In this document: piece after piece, positions 43,983-52,187 of the stretch | Layout of the letters: every line of letters begins with the position of its first letter | Position numbering within the stretch: position 1 is the first letter of the stretch | From: Oscillibacter sp. | GTDB lineage: Bacteria > Bacillota > Clostridia > Oscillospirales > Oscillospiraceae | Assembly: GCA_017446225.1 (NCBI GenBank) | Contig: JAFSRH010000007.1 | Span: 1-64,000, forward strand | Direction of reading: 5' to 3' | Length of the DNA: 64,000 bases | Program-made: the position numbers and the translations under genes | The notes under the pieces: model-generated | What the model was told of the DNA's origin: nothing | What the model saw: only the letters and a program-made list of their open reading frames with translations | Database searches by the model: none

Positions 43983-46187
43983 TTACTCAGTAAGAATCTT
44001 TTTCCGGGCCTCTTCCGGCGACTCCGCGAACGCCCGGAGTAAATCCGACATTTCCGGCGCCTCCTGATAAACCAGTGACATATACTGCTCCCGGATTTCC
44101 TCTAAAAACGGTCCCGTCTCCGGATGTTCTTCCCGGAACGCGGCTTCCCGCTCCTTCCGGAAAAGCAGAAACTCCCATAGAATCGACTGATTCCCGCCCC
44201 GTAACAACTGCCGTTCGAGTAACATCCGGTGTTCCGTCATGCCCAGAGAGAGCGCCAAAAACGCCTCTTTCCTCTTCTTCCGCTCTTCCGGTTCCGTGTC
44301 CAGATACATTTCCAGCAGGCCGTCCCATTCCTTTTCGTCCTCACTGTTCCAGTATTCGCCGATCAGTTCCAGTTCCGCCGGGTTGAATTTGTCGAACTCG
44401 ATTTCTTTCCCCGTCAGGACGTTTTCGGCCAACTGCCGCGTCAGATGGTTCAGACGCGCTTCCGCTTTCGCGCCGTACGCCCACAGAAACGCCTCTACCG
44501 CCGCGTTGCCGCGCCGTTTCAACGGACGTTCACTGCTCCATTCGAGCGGATAGGGCGGGGTCAGGCCTCCGGCGTTGAGAGCCTGTGTCAGCCTCTGCCG
44601 GACCACGCCCTCATGAATCAGTTCCTCCGCGCCGTACTCTATAAACTGTTCGTTGACGGCGGCGGCGTGCCCGGCCAGATAGAAGGAAATCCCCTTGCCG
44701 CACAGGTTCCGGTAGAAGTGTAGCAACCGTTCCGCCGCGAAGGAGTCCACGGACAGCACCCCCGTGACCACGACAACGGTCGTGTCCGGGCGAATGGCCG
44801 CCCACAGGTCCCGCTCGAAATCGTCAATGGTGGCGAAAAACAGCGGCCCGTTGAACTGATAAAGCACCGTCTGCTGAATCGGCCGGGCGTGAGGGGTCTT
44901 TTCGAGGTCAAAGAAGCCTTCGTGCCCCTCCATACACCCCAGAAAGTAGCTTGGCTGTGCGGACGTCCGCATGGTGAAGGACGCGAACGAGAGCACCACG
45001 CCCACAAGGACGCCTTCCGCAAGGCCCAGCATTTCGGCGGCGAACGCGGCCGCGAAAATCAGGAAGTTGGCGCGGTCCATCTTCCAGAGACGTCCGGCGA
45101 GGTCAAATTCCAGTATCGTGCCCAGAGAGCCGATTACGATTCCCGTCAGCACCGGTACCGGAAGATACGACAAAAGCGGCGTCCCGAAAAGTAAGAACAG
45201 GCCCATGGTCGCGAACATAGAAACGCCCATCCACTGACTGCCTACGCCCAGTTTGTTGGCGCGGTTGCTCCGTGAGAGGCTTCCAATGACCGGACTGCTC
45301 CCAAAGAGCGCGGCGGCCAGATTTCCGGCGGCATAGGCCAGTAATTCCCGCTGTTTGTCAATCTGTTCGCCGTGACGCCGCGCGAATTCTCCGGTAGAAA
45401 CCAGTGTTTCCGCCGCGATCACCAGCGCAACGGCCAGAGAGTCGATGATCAGGGCTTCCGCGTGTCGGGGCAGACAGGACCAGTCCGGGACAACCGGCGA
45501 AGGCAGTCCGGCGGGGGTGTTCCCAACCAACGCCACGCCGTAGCGGTCAAAATGAAAGACGGCGTTCAGCGCGATGGCCAGAATCATCACCACCACGGAC
45601 ATACTGACTTTTGTCTGACGCCGTCCCGCTAAAATGACAACGACTGTCACAAAGCCCAGCGCGAACGACAGCGCGTGAAAGCCGGACAGCTCCCGGAACA
45701 AATGCGCCAGCAGTACGGGCGCGCGTCCTCTGGAGACGCTCCCGCCGAACAGGCGCGGGAACTGCGTCAGAATTACGACCGTTGCGATACCGCTTACGCA
45801 CCCGCCCAGTACCGACTCCGACACGAATTTTGAAAATCGTCCGCCGCCCAACAGCCAGAAGAGCGTCAGCCACAGTCCGGCCAGACAGGTGATCACGGCC
45901 ATGGCGGCGGGGGCGTCCGCGCTTCCGGGCGTGACGCCCAACTCCGGCAAAAGCGTTGCCACGAGCGCGGCGGGCGCGGCGTCCACGGCGAACACGATAC
46001 GCGGCGAACTCGTCAGCAGACTGTAGGCCAGCACCGGGAACAGGGACCCGTACAGTCCGTAACAGGGTGGCAGGCCGGCAACTTGCGCGTAGCCCATGGA
46101 TAGCGGTATCGAGAGAAACGCAATGACAACGCCGATTAGAAGGTCTTTGACGAGGGCGCGCCGGTCCTGAACCTTGAACTGTTCCAT
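43983..46187 (-). CDS. SulP-family anion transporter with STAS domain and long C-terminal extension
   Basis: 734 residues, against 550-600 for a typical SulP. Residues about 15-410 are the 14-segment transporter core, beginning with D-L-L-I-G-V-V-I-A-F-L-S-I-P-L-S-M-G-Y-A, the SulP signature, with a second conserved S-S-P-V-I-G-S-L-S-R-S near 300. Residues about 430-540 are a STAS domain (S-V-D-S-F-A-A-E-R-L). A further 185 charged, helical residues follow (W-N-S-E-D-E-K-E-W-D-G-L-L-E-M-Y, then several E/R-rich helices) with no family I recognise. Substrates of SulP proteins include sulfate, bicarbonate and dicarboxylates; none can be assigned. The ATG at 46187 follows AAAGGAGGTATTT. Confidence 0.88.
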   Translation of the reverse strand: MEQFKVQDRRALVKDLLIGVVIAFLSIPLSMGYAQVAGLPPCYGLYGSLFPVLAYSLLTSSPRIVFAVDAAPAALVATLLPELGVTPGSADAPAAMAVITCLAGLWLTLFWLLGGGRFSKFVSESVLGGCVSGIATVVILTQFPRLFGGSVSRGRAPVLLAHLFRELSGFHALSFALGFVTVVVILAGRRQTKVSMSVVVMILAIALNAVFHFDRYGVALVGNTPAGLPSPVVPDWSCLPRHAEALIIDSLAVALVIAAETLVSTGEFARRHGEQIDKQRELLAYAAGNLAAALFGSSPVIGSLSRSNRANKLGVGSQWMGVSMFATMGLFLLFGTPLLSYLPVPVLTGIVIGSLGTILEFDLAGRLWKMDRANFLIFAAAFAAEMLGLAEGVLVGVVLSFASFTMRTSAQPSYFLGCMEGHEGFFDLEKTPHARPIQQTVLYQFNGPLFFATIDDFERDLWAAIRPDTTVVVVTGVLSVDSFAAERLLHFYRNLCGKGISFYLAGHAAAVNEQFIEYGAEELIHEGVVRQRLTQALNAGGLTPPYPLEWSSERPLKRRGNAAVEAFLWAYGAKAEARLNHLTRQLAENVLTGKEIEFDKFNPAELELIGEYWNSEDEKEWDGLLEMYLDTEPEERKKRKEAFLALSLGMTEHRMLLERQLLRGGNQSILWEFLLFRKEREAAFREEHPETGPFLEEIREQYMSLVYQEAPEMSDLLRAFAESPEEARKKILTE

Positions 46188-46211
46188 AAATACCTCCTTT
46201 CAATTTGTAAC

Positions 46212-46237
46212 GCCCTCCCTCGTTTCCGGGGGAGGGC
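46212..46237 (-). terminator. Hairpin between the DUF285 protein gene and sulP
   Basis: GCCCTCCC (46212-46219) pairs with GGGAGGGC (46230-46237). The T-tract is poor on both strands, so its role as terminator is uncertain. Confidence 0.4.
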
Positions 46238-46258
46238 TTGCGCAAAAGCCGGAAAATC

Positions 46259-47581
46259 TTATGAAATTGTCGCCTCAAAGGGGACGCACAGCGGACGGCA
46301 GTCGTTATCGAACAGCATGACGCGGGCGGTTTTCGCGTTCGCGGGGACGGAACTTGTCACCGTTCCGGCGTTGGCGGACACACCCTGCACATCCGCCGAG
46401 ACAAATTTCCCGTTTGTGTCAAAGTACGCCGCCGCGAATGTCGCGGCACCGGAGTTCGTCAGCGTCACGGACAACTGTCCATTTGTACCCGGCGCGGCGG
46501 CGGTTATCGCGTATGAGACAGGCGCGGTCTTATAGGTAAAATATCCGGGCGCGGACGCCGTGTCGATACGGGCGTATTCCTTATCGGTATGGCTTTCGCT
46601 GAATCGGGTTCCGTTGCCGCCCACAAGGGACGTACAATCCGCGAACATATCGTTACTTCCCCCCACGGACGCGGTTGTGAACCTGTCAGAGACGTAAATC
46701 GTTGTCAGGTTGGGACTGCCTTCAAACATATATGTCATGGTCGAGGCTTTGACGGTATCGAAGCTGGACAGGTCAAGCACCGTCAATCCGTCACAGTGGC
46801 CAAACATAGCGTCCATACCTATGACGTTGGCAGTGTCGAAGTGGGACAGGTCCAGCGCCGTCAGTCCGCTACAGTAGCCAAACATAGTAACCATGTGCCT
46901 GACTTTAGCGGTATCGAAGTGGGACACGTCCAGCTCCGTCAGTTTTTCACAATCATAAAACATACCGTACATCGTTGTGACGTTGGCGGTATTGAAGTGG
47001 GACACATCCAGCTCCGTCAGCGCTTTACAGTAGGCAAACGTATATTCCATATTCGTGACGTTGGCAGTATTGAAGCGGGACACGTCCAGCTCCGGCAGTC
47101 TCCAACAGTCAGAAAACATATAGGACATATCTGTGACGTTTGCGGTATTAAAGTGGGACACGTCCAACTCTGTCAGCCACAAACACCCACAAAACATATG
47201 ATTCATATCCGTTACGTTCGCGGTATCCAGATTTTGGATATTTTCCACGCGTTCCAGATTTGTGCAATCATTAAACCAGTACGCTGTAGAAACCGGGTTG
47301 ACCCTGTCCGCAAACGACACAACGCGTACTGATGTCCGCTCATCGTACCATGGCGTGTCAGGGGTCCAAGTGTCAGGGTTCAGCGTGTACGCCGCGCTCA
47401 AATCGACCGCGTACGTATTTGTGGCCGTGCGTCCGGATTCGGGGGTGTTGCCGTTCTGGAAAACCAGCGTACCATCGGTGTAGAGGATTGCGTATACGTT
47501 ATCCGTTGCGTGTGCGCCTACGGGGAGCAGTAACGCCAACACAAACAACGCCGCAATTATGCCGAGTAGGTTCTTTTTCAT
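46259..47581 (-). CDS. Secreted BspA/DUF285-type repeat protein
   Basis: 440 residues. A cleavable signal peptide (ending near A-H-A at residue 25) is followed by about eight 24-25-residue DUF285 repeats (F-x-x-A-N-V-T-x-M-x-x-M-F-x-x-C-x-x-L-x-x-L-D-V-S). The repeats run from about residue 105 to 305; a C-terminal Ig-like domain of about 85 residues follows. Such repeats are typical of adhesins and BspA-like surface proteins of gut and oral bacteria. No LPxTG, SLH or transmembrane anchor is present, so it is either released or held by the Ig-like domain. The ATG at 47581 follows GAGGAGGGACGCAAC. Confidence 0.87.
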   Translation of the reverse strand: MKKNLLGIIAALFVLALLLPVGAHATDNVYAILYTDGTLVFQNGNTPESGRTATNTYAVDLSAAYTLNPDTWTPDTPWYDERTSVRVVSFADRVNPVSTAYWFNDCTNLERVENIQNLDTANVTDMNHMFCGCLWLTELDVSHFNTANVTDMSYMFSDCWRLPELDVSRFNTANVTNMEYTFAYCKALTELDVSHFNTANVTTMYGMFYDCEKLTELDVSHFDTAKVRHMVTMFGYCSGLTALDLSHFDTANVIGMDAMFGHCDGLTVLDLSSFDTVKASTMTYMFEGSPNLTTIYVSDRFTTASVGGSNDMFADCTSLVGGNGTRFSESHTDKEYARIDTASAPGYFTYKTAPVSYAITAAAPGTNGQLSVTLTNSGAATFAAAYFDTNGKFVSADVQGVSANAGTVTSSVPANAKTARVMLFDNDCRPLCVPFEATIS

Positions 47582-47604
47582 GTTGCGTCCCTCCTGTGTA
47601 TGTC

Positions 47605-47641
47605 GCCCCCTCCGGCGCGTTGCGGGGAGGGGGCTTTTTTT
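47605..47641 (+). terminator. Intrinsic terminator on the plus strand, no plus-strand gene before it
   Basis: GCCCCCTCC (47605-47613) pairs with GGAGGGGGC (47626-47634), followed by seven T residues (47635-47641). Its polarity is opposite to both flanking genes. It may block antisense transcription, or serve as a non-terminating hairpin between sstT and the DUF285 gene. Confidence 0.6.
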
Positions 47642-47656
47642 GATGCTGTCACGGGG

Positions 47657-48922
47657 TCAGATGTTCATTTTCCGCTTGCCGCCCAGAAAATAGGGCAGTT
47701 CCTTTCCCTCCTGTTTCCAGTGCGTATACTCCGAAATCGCGGCAAAGAGCACATCGCCGGACGAGTTCAGCGCGGTTTCCACGCTGTCCTGAATCACGCC
47801 GATAATGAATCCGACGCCCACGACCTGCATGGCCACGTCATTGGAAATCTCAAAAAGCGAACAGGCCATTGGAATCAGCAACAGGGAGCCGCCCGCAACC
47901 CCGGACGCCCCGCACGCCGCCATAGTGGCCAACAGGCTTAAAACCAGCGCGGAAGGGAAGTCCACGGCAATGCCCACCGTGTTCGCCGCCGCCAGCGTCA
48001 TGACGGAAATGGTCACGGCGGCGCCGTCCATGTTAATGGTCGCGCCGAGGGGGATCGACACGGAATACGTTTCCCGGTCCAGTCCGAGACGTTCGCACAG
48101 GGCCATATTGACGGGGATGTTCGCGGCGGAACTGCGCGTAAAGAACGCCGTAATGCCGCTTTCCCGCAGACAGCGGAATACCAGCGGGTAAGGGTTGCGC
48201 CGCAGACAGATAAACGCGATCAGCGGGTCCACGACCAACGCCACAAACGCCATACAGCCGACCAGTAACAGCAGGAGTTTTCCGTACGTGGTAAAAATGC
48301 CAAGTCCGTTTGTGGAGACCGTATGAAAGACCAGTCCCATGATACCGAACGGGGCCAGATTGATAATCCAGCGGACGACCTGAGAAACGGCGTCCGAAAG
48401 GTTCGACAGGACCGCTTTCGTACTCTCCGTTGCCACGCTCTTGAGCGCCAGTCCCACGACCACCGCCCAGAGCAGGATTCCAATATAGTTCGCGTCCACG
48501 AGCGAAGCCACAGGGTTTGCGACAATGTTCATGAGCAGATTGTGAATGACTTCCCCAATCCCGGACGGGGCGGACGTCACGTCCGGGATTTCGGCAAGGG
48601 CCAGCGTCTGCGGGAAAAGGAAACTGCCCACAACGCCTGTCAGCGCGGCCAAAAACGTACTGACCACGTACAGAATCAGCACCAGTCCGAAGCGGCGGTT
48701 CATGCCCTTGGAACTCTGAACAAGCGCGCTCATAATCAGCACAAAGACCAGAATCGGGGCAATCGCCTTGAGCGCGCCGACAAACAGGTCCCCGAAAATC
48801 GCAATCCATGACGCGTACGGAACCAGCATACCCAGAATAGAGCCGATGACCAGTCCGGCCGCGATACGTAGTATCAAACTGGATTCGTTATAGGCTTTCA
48901 GCAGTTGTTTCAGGGTTTTCAT
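47657..48922 (-). CDS. sstT: Serine/threonine:Na+ symporter SstT
   Basis: 421 residues of the dicarboxylate/amino acid:cation symporter family, SstT branch. The diagnostic re-entrant segments are present: F-T-R-S-S-A-A-N-I-P-V-N-M near residue 272, I-P-L-G-A-T-I-N-M-D-G-A-A near 300 (the Na+-binding N-M-D-G motif), and G-A-S-G-V-A-G-G-S-L-L-L-I-P near 346. It imports L-serine and L-threonine with sodium. The ATG at 48922 follows GAGGAGACGCTTGT. It lies 53 bases after the GtrA-like gene. Confidence 0.93.
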   Translation of the reverse strand: MKTLKQLLKAYNESSLILRIAAGLVIGSILGMLVPYASWIAIFGDLFVGALKAIAPILVFVLIMSALVQSSKGMNRRFGLVLILYVVSTFLAALTGVVGSFLFPQTLALAEIPDVTSAPSGIGEVIHNLLMNIVANPVASLVDANYIGILLWAVVVGLALKSVATESTKAVLSNLSDAVSQVVRWIINLAPFGIMGLVFHTVSTNGLGIFTTYGKLLLLLVGCMAFVALVVDPLIAFICLRRNPYPLVFRCLRESGITAFFTRSSAANIPVNMALCERLGLDRETYSVSIPLGATINMDGAAVTISVMTLAAANTVGIAVDFPSALVLSLLATMAACGASGVAGGSLLLIPMACSLFEISNDVAMQVVGVGFIIGVIQDSVETALNSSGDVLFAAISEYTHWKQEGKELPYFLGGKRKMNI

Positions 48923-48975
48923 ACAAGCGTCTCCTCTGTTTCTGTTTTTGGTTACTTCCTGATGGCTCCCCTTTT

Positions 48976-49581
48976 TTACTTCGCGGTTTCGGGCGTCTTT
49001 TCACCCCACCCGGGAGAAAAGATGGTCTTATCCACGGCGAAAATAATCACCATGGCCACGCCTCCGGTGACAACGGTCGTGACAATGCTTTGCACCGTGT
49101 TCCGCAGGGCGGCGTTGGAAATCAGGGCAAGGGCCACGGGGTTCCATACACAGGTGAACAAATTCATCACCAGAAATACCGCGATAGTGGCCGCCAAATG
49201 CGCCAGAATCTGCGGCGGGAGCGGGCCGTGACTGCGGAAAGTCACATTCCGTTGCAGGGGGAAGTTGATGCACTCGCCGAAGAAAATGGCGGTCAGGTTG
49301 GCCAGCGTAAAGGCAAGCCCTCCGGCGGCAAGGTCGTTGCCCACGATAGCAAGGCTGAAATTCACCCCGAACAGGGAAACGGAAATACCGGGCCACAGCC
49401 ATTCCGTATCGCCCACCATGCCCCGGTACATACCCGGCAGGAAAATCAACAGCAGGGCCTTGATACCGGTAACCACATAGCTGAAAATCAGAAACAGTCC
49501 GCCTTCCCGAATCCATTTTGCGGCTCCGGGGTTCTTTTCGGCAAAGCCGTTCCACCACTTCACAAAAGCGTTGTCATTCAA
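48976..49581 (-). CDS. GtrA-like membrane protein
   Basis: 201 residues with four to five hydrophobic segments. The segment G-E-C-I-N-F-P-L-Q-R-N-V-T-F near residue 108 resembles the conserved N-F-x-x-x-R-x-x-T-F of GtrA-family proteins, which are thought to flip polyprenyl-phosphate-linked sugars across the membrane. The chain is longer than standard GtrA (120-150 residues). The start is TTG at 49581 after AGGAGGGGATTTCA. It begins 15 bases after the GH3 gene and is probably in the same transcript, linking a beta-glucosidase to a sugar-lipid membrane protein. Confidence 0.72.
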   Translation of the reverse strand: MNDNAFVKWWNGFAEKNPGAAKWIREGGLFLIFSYVVTGIKALLLIFLPGMYRGMVGDTEWLWPGISVSLFGVNFSLAIVGNDLAAGGLAFTLANLTAIFFGECINFPLQRNVTFRSHGPLPPQILAHLAATIAVFLVMNLFTCVWNPVALALISNAALRNTVQSIVTTVVTGGVAMVIIFAVDKTIFSPGWGEKTPETAK

Positions 49582-49596
49582 TGAAATCCCCTCCTG

Positions 49597-52023
49597 TCAC
49601 TCCATGGACTGCGCTTTCTTGAACACTTTCCGCTGTTTGAAGTAGCCGGAAATAATCTTGCCCAGTCCTTGGAAAAACGCGATGGCGTGCCCGTTGACGA
49701 TGGTCAGAATCCCCTCGCACATCTCCTGTGACACCATGCCGCCCGTCATTTTCCCGATACCCCGGAAGGGCATATTGTAAATGAAAATGATGTTCAGGTC
49801 GGGCTTGCCCTTCTTCATACTCCGGTTGAGCAGGGCCGTGAGGATTTTGTACGCAATCCGGGCCTTGATACTCCGGGCGTAGTACAACTGACAAATCGCG
49901 TCATTCATGCCGATGGTGCCGCTCCAGTGCCCGTCCGGGATGGGACGCCCTAACAGGGTTTCAAATTCGTGGTCGGATACGTCCTCAATCTCGCCGGAGA
50001 AGTACGCCGGAATCTGACTGCGTTCACAGGGTTCCGGCGCGTGGGTCCCCTCCACGTTCAGCGTACCGTTCAGACGGATGTCCGACACGGAGGCGCCAAT
50101 CAGGATACCGTATTCCCCGCCGTCCACCTCAAAGCGGTCGGTTTTCACGTTAAAGTAACGGAACGCCTTATCGTCAAAGGGAATCGTGACGCTTTTGCTC
50201 TCCCCGGCCTTCAGGAATACCTTGACAAAGCCTTTCAATTCCTTGGCCGGACGGTAGACGGAAGGCGTCTTTGCGCCAACGTAAAGCTGTGCGACTTCCG
50301 CGCCGTCCCGGTCCCCGGTATTGGTCAGCGTAAAGGTCGCGCCGCTCTCCGTCACGGACAGATCGGAATACTCGAACGTTGTGTAACTCAGGCCGAAGCC
50401 AAACGGGAAAAGTACCGGCTTCTTGACGGTCTCATAGTAACGGTAGCCGACATACAGGCCCTCCCGATACTCTACGGTCCGCTCCTGCGCGGGGAAGTAC
50501 GGGGCCGAAGGGACGTCATGATATTTCAGGGCGTACGTCTCGGAGAGCTTGCCGGACGGGTTGACCTCGCCCATGACCGCCCGGAGAATGGCCTTTGCGC
50601 CCGCCTGTCCGTGCAGACAGCCGTGTATCATGGCCTTACAGCGCGTCAGCCACGGCATTTCCACCGCCGAACCGGCCGCCATAATCGCCACAATGTTACC
50701 GTTCACGTTCGCCACGGCGTTGATCAGGTCCGTTTGACTGCGCGGGAGTTTCATGTTGGGACGGTCCAGCCCTTCCGACTCGCTGATTTCGTCCAGCCCG
50801 ATATAGAGCAAAACCACGTCCGCCTGTTTGGCCAGTTCCACGGCCTCCGTCAGCATGGCCCGGTCTCCGGGACCGGTACGCGGGTAGCCCTGCGCGTAAC
50901 CGATGACATCCAGTCCGGTGCCGGCGATAACGTCCATGGCATTGTCCAGCCGGGTACAGTTCACCACGGACGAACCCGCGCCCTGATAGCGCGCGTTTTT
51001 CGCGAACTCTCCGATAACCGCCGTTTTTGTCCCGGCCTTCAGGGGCAGAAGGTTTTCCTCGTTCTTCAGGAGTACGAGCGACTCTTCCGCCGCTTCCTGC
51101 GCGATACGGTGATGTTCTTCCTTGTCGAACGGCTTGCCCTTGTACTGGTCCACGGCCTCACGGGTGGAAAGAATGACGTCCAGCAGTTCGTCCAGACGCC
51201 GGTCAATGACTTCCTCGGAAATTTTCCCGTCCTTGACCGCGGCAATGAGTTCTTCGTCACTGTCGCCGCCGGTGGTGGGCATTTCCAGATGTCCGCCCGC
51301 GCGGACGCCCTCCACGTGGTCATTAGACCCGCCCCAGTCGGAGACGACAAAGCCGTCAAAGCCCCAACTGTCGCGCAGGATTTCCTGTAACAGGTGCGGG
51401 TTCTCGTTGGCGTACGTCCCGTTGATCATGTTGTAGGACGACATGATAGCCTTCGGACGCGCCTCCCGGACGGCGATTTCAAACGCGGTCAGGTAAATTT
51501 CCCGAAGCGTGCGTTCATCCACCACGGAGTCGGAGGCCATGCGGCGCAGTTCCGTGTTATTGGCGGCGAAATGCTTCGGACAGGCCGAAACGCCGTTGGC
51601 CTGAATGCCGCGAATGTACCCGGCGGCCATCTTCCCGGCAAGGTACGGGTCCTCGGAAAAATACTCAAAGTTCCGCCCGCAGAGCGGGTTTCGTTTGATG
51701 TTCATGCCCGGCCCCAGCAGGACGCATACGTCCTGTGAAGCGGCCTCTTCGCCCAGACAGTGCCCTATTTTTTCTCCCAGTTCGGGGTTCCACGAATTGG
51801 CAATCGTGGCGGCGGTGGGGAAACAGGTTGCGGGCAGAGAACCGTTCAATCCCAACTGGTCCCCGGCGCCCTCCTGTTTCCGGATACCGTGGGGGCCGTC
51901 CGCCATGGTCATTCCCCCGATACCCAGCCGCTTTAGACTTCTGCTCTCCCAAAAGTCCTTGCCGGAGAAAAAGTAACATTTTTCCTCAAGGGTCATTTGA
52001 GAAATCAAATCCTGATGTTTCAA
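49597..52023 (-). CDS. GH3 beta-glucosidase (conventional domain order)
   Basis: 808 residues without signal peptide, so intracellular. The layout is a TIM-barrel domain with R-N-F-E-Y-F-S-E-D-P and K-H-F-A-A-N-N near residues 118-157 and the nucleophile Asp in F-V-V-S-D-W-G-G near 236; then the alpha/beta sandwich (V-L-L-K-N-E-E-N-L-L-P-L); a fibronectin III-like domain (about 575-685); and a C-terminal extension of about 115 residues of no known function. The last contains N-M-P-F-R-G-I-G-K-M. It hydrolyses beta-linked glucosides or related oligosaccharides. The ATG at 52023 follows AAGGAGCGGTAGAGTTTGAA. Confidence 0.93.
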   Translation of the reverse strand: MKHQDLISQMTLEEKCYFFSGKDFWESRSLKRLGIGGMTMADGPHGIRKQEGAGDQLGLNGSLPATCFPTAATIANSWNPELGEKIGHCLGEEAASQDVCVLLGPGMNIKRNPLCGRNFEYFSEDPYLAGKMAAGYIRGIQANGVSACPKHFAANNTELRRMASDSVVDERTLREIYLTAFEIAVREARPKAIMSSYNMINGTYANENPHLLQEILRDSWGFDGFVVSDWGGSNDHVEGVRAGGHLEMPTTGGDSDEELIAAVKDGKISEEVIDRRLDELLDVILSTREAVDQYKGKPFDKEEHHRIAQEAAEESLVLLKNEENLLPLKAGTKTAVIGEFAKNARYQGAGSSVVNCTRLDNAMDVIAGTGLDVIGYAQGYPRTGPGDRAMLTEAVELAKQADVVLLYIGLDEISESEGLDRPNMKLPRSQTDLINAVANVNGNIVAIMAAGSAVEMPWLTRCKAMIHGCLHGQAGAKAILRAVMGEVNPSGKLSETYALKYHDVPSAPYFPAQERTVEYREGLYVGYRYYETVKKPVLFPFGFGLSYTTFEYSDLSVTESGATFTLTNTGDRDGAEVAQLYVGAKTPSVYRPAKELKGFVKVFLKAGESKSVTIPFDDKAFRYFNVKTDRFEVDGGEYGILIGASVSDIRLNGTLNVEGTHAPEPCERSQIPAYFSGEIEDVSDHEFETLLGRPIPDGHWSGTIGMNDAICQLYYARSIKARIAYKILTALLNRSMKKGKPDLNIIFIYNMPFRGIGKMTGGMVSQEMCEGILTIVNGHAIAFFQGLGKIISGYFKQRKVFKKAQSME

Positions 52024-52129
52024 ACTCTACCGCTCCTTTCTGTCAGTTCCGGAAATACGCTTCCGCGTTTCGTCACGGGTTCTCCGTCCGCTCCGGAGAG
52101 TGCGGGAGCCGCCCGACCAAGGACCGCAG

Positions 52130-52159
52130 AACGGAGACGACTGTAAAGCCGTCTCCGTT
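52130..52159 (-). terminator. Hairpin between the two GH3 genes
   Basis: A 10-base perfect stem AACGGAGACG/CGTCTCCGTT (52130-52139, 52150-52159) with a 10-base loop, just after the stop of the membrane GH3. The T content after it is low on the minus strand. Confidence 0.55.
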
Positions 52160-52187
52160 TCTTCCGTTCCGAACGGAAGACCGCTGA

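Noticed and set aside
49969..51390. 473-codon plus-strand frame inside the GH3 gene
   Set aside because: Antisense shadow of the GH3 beta-glucosidase with no start signal or domain.
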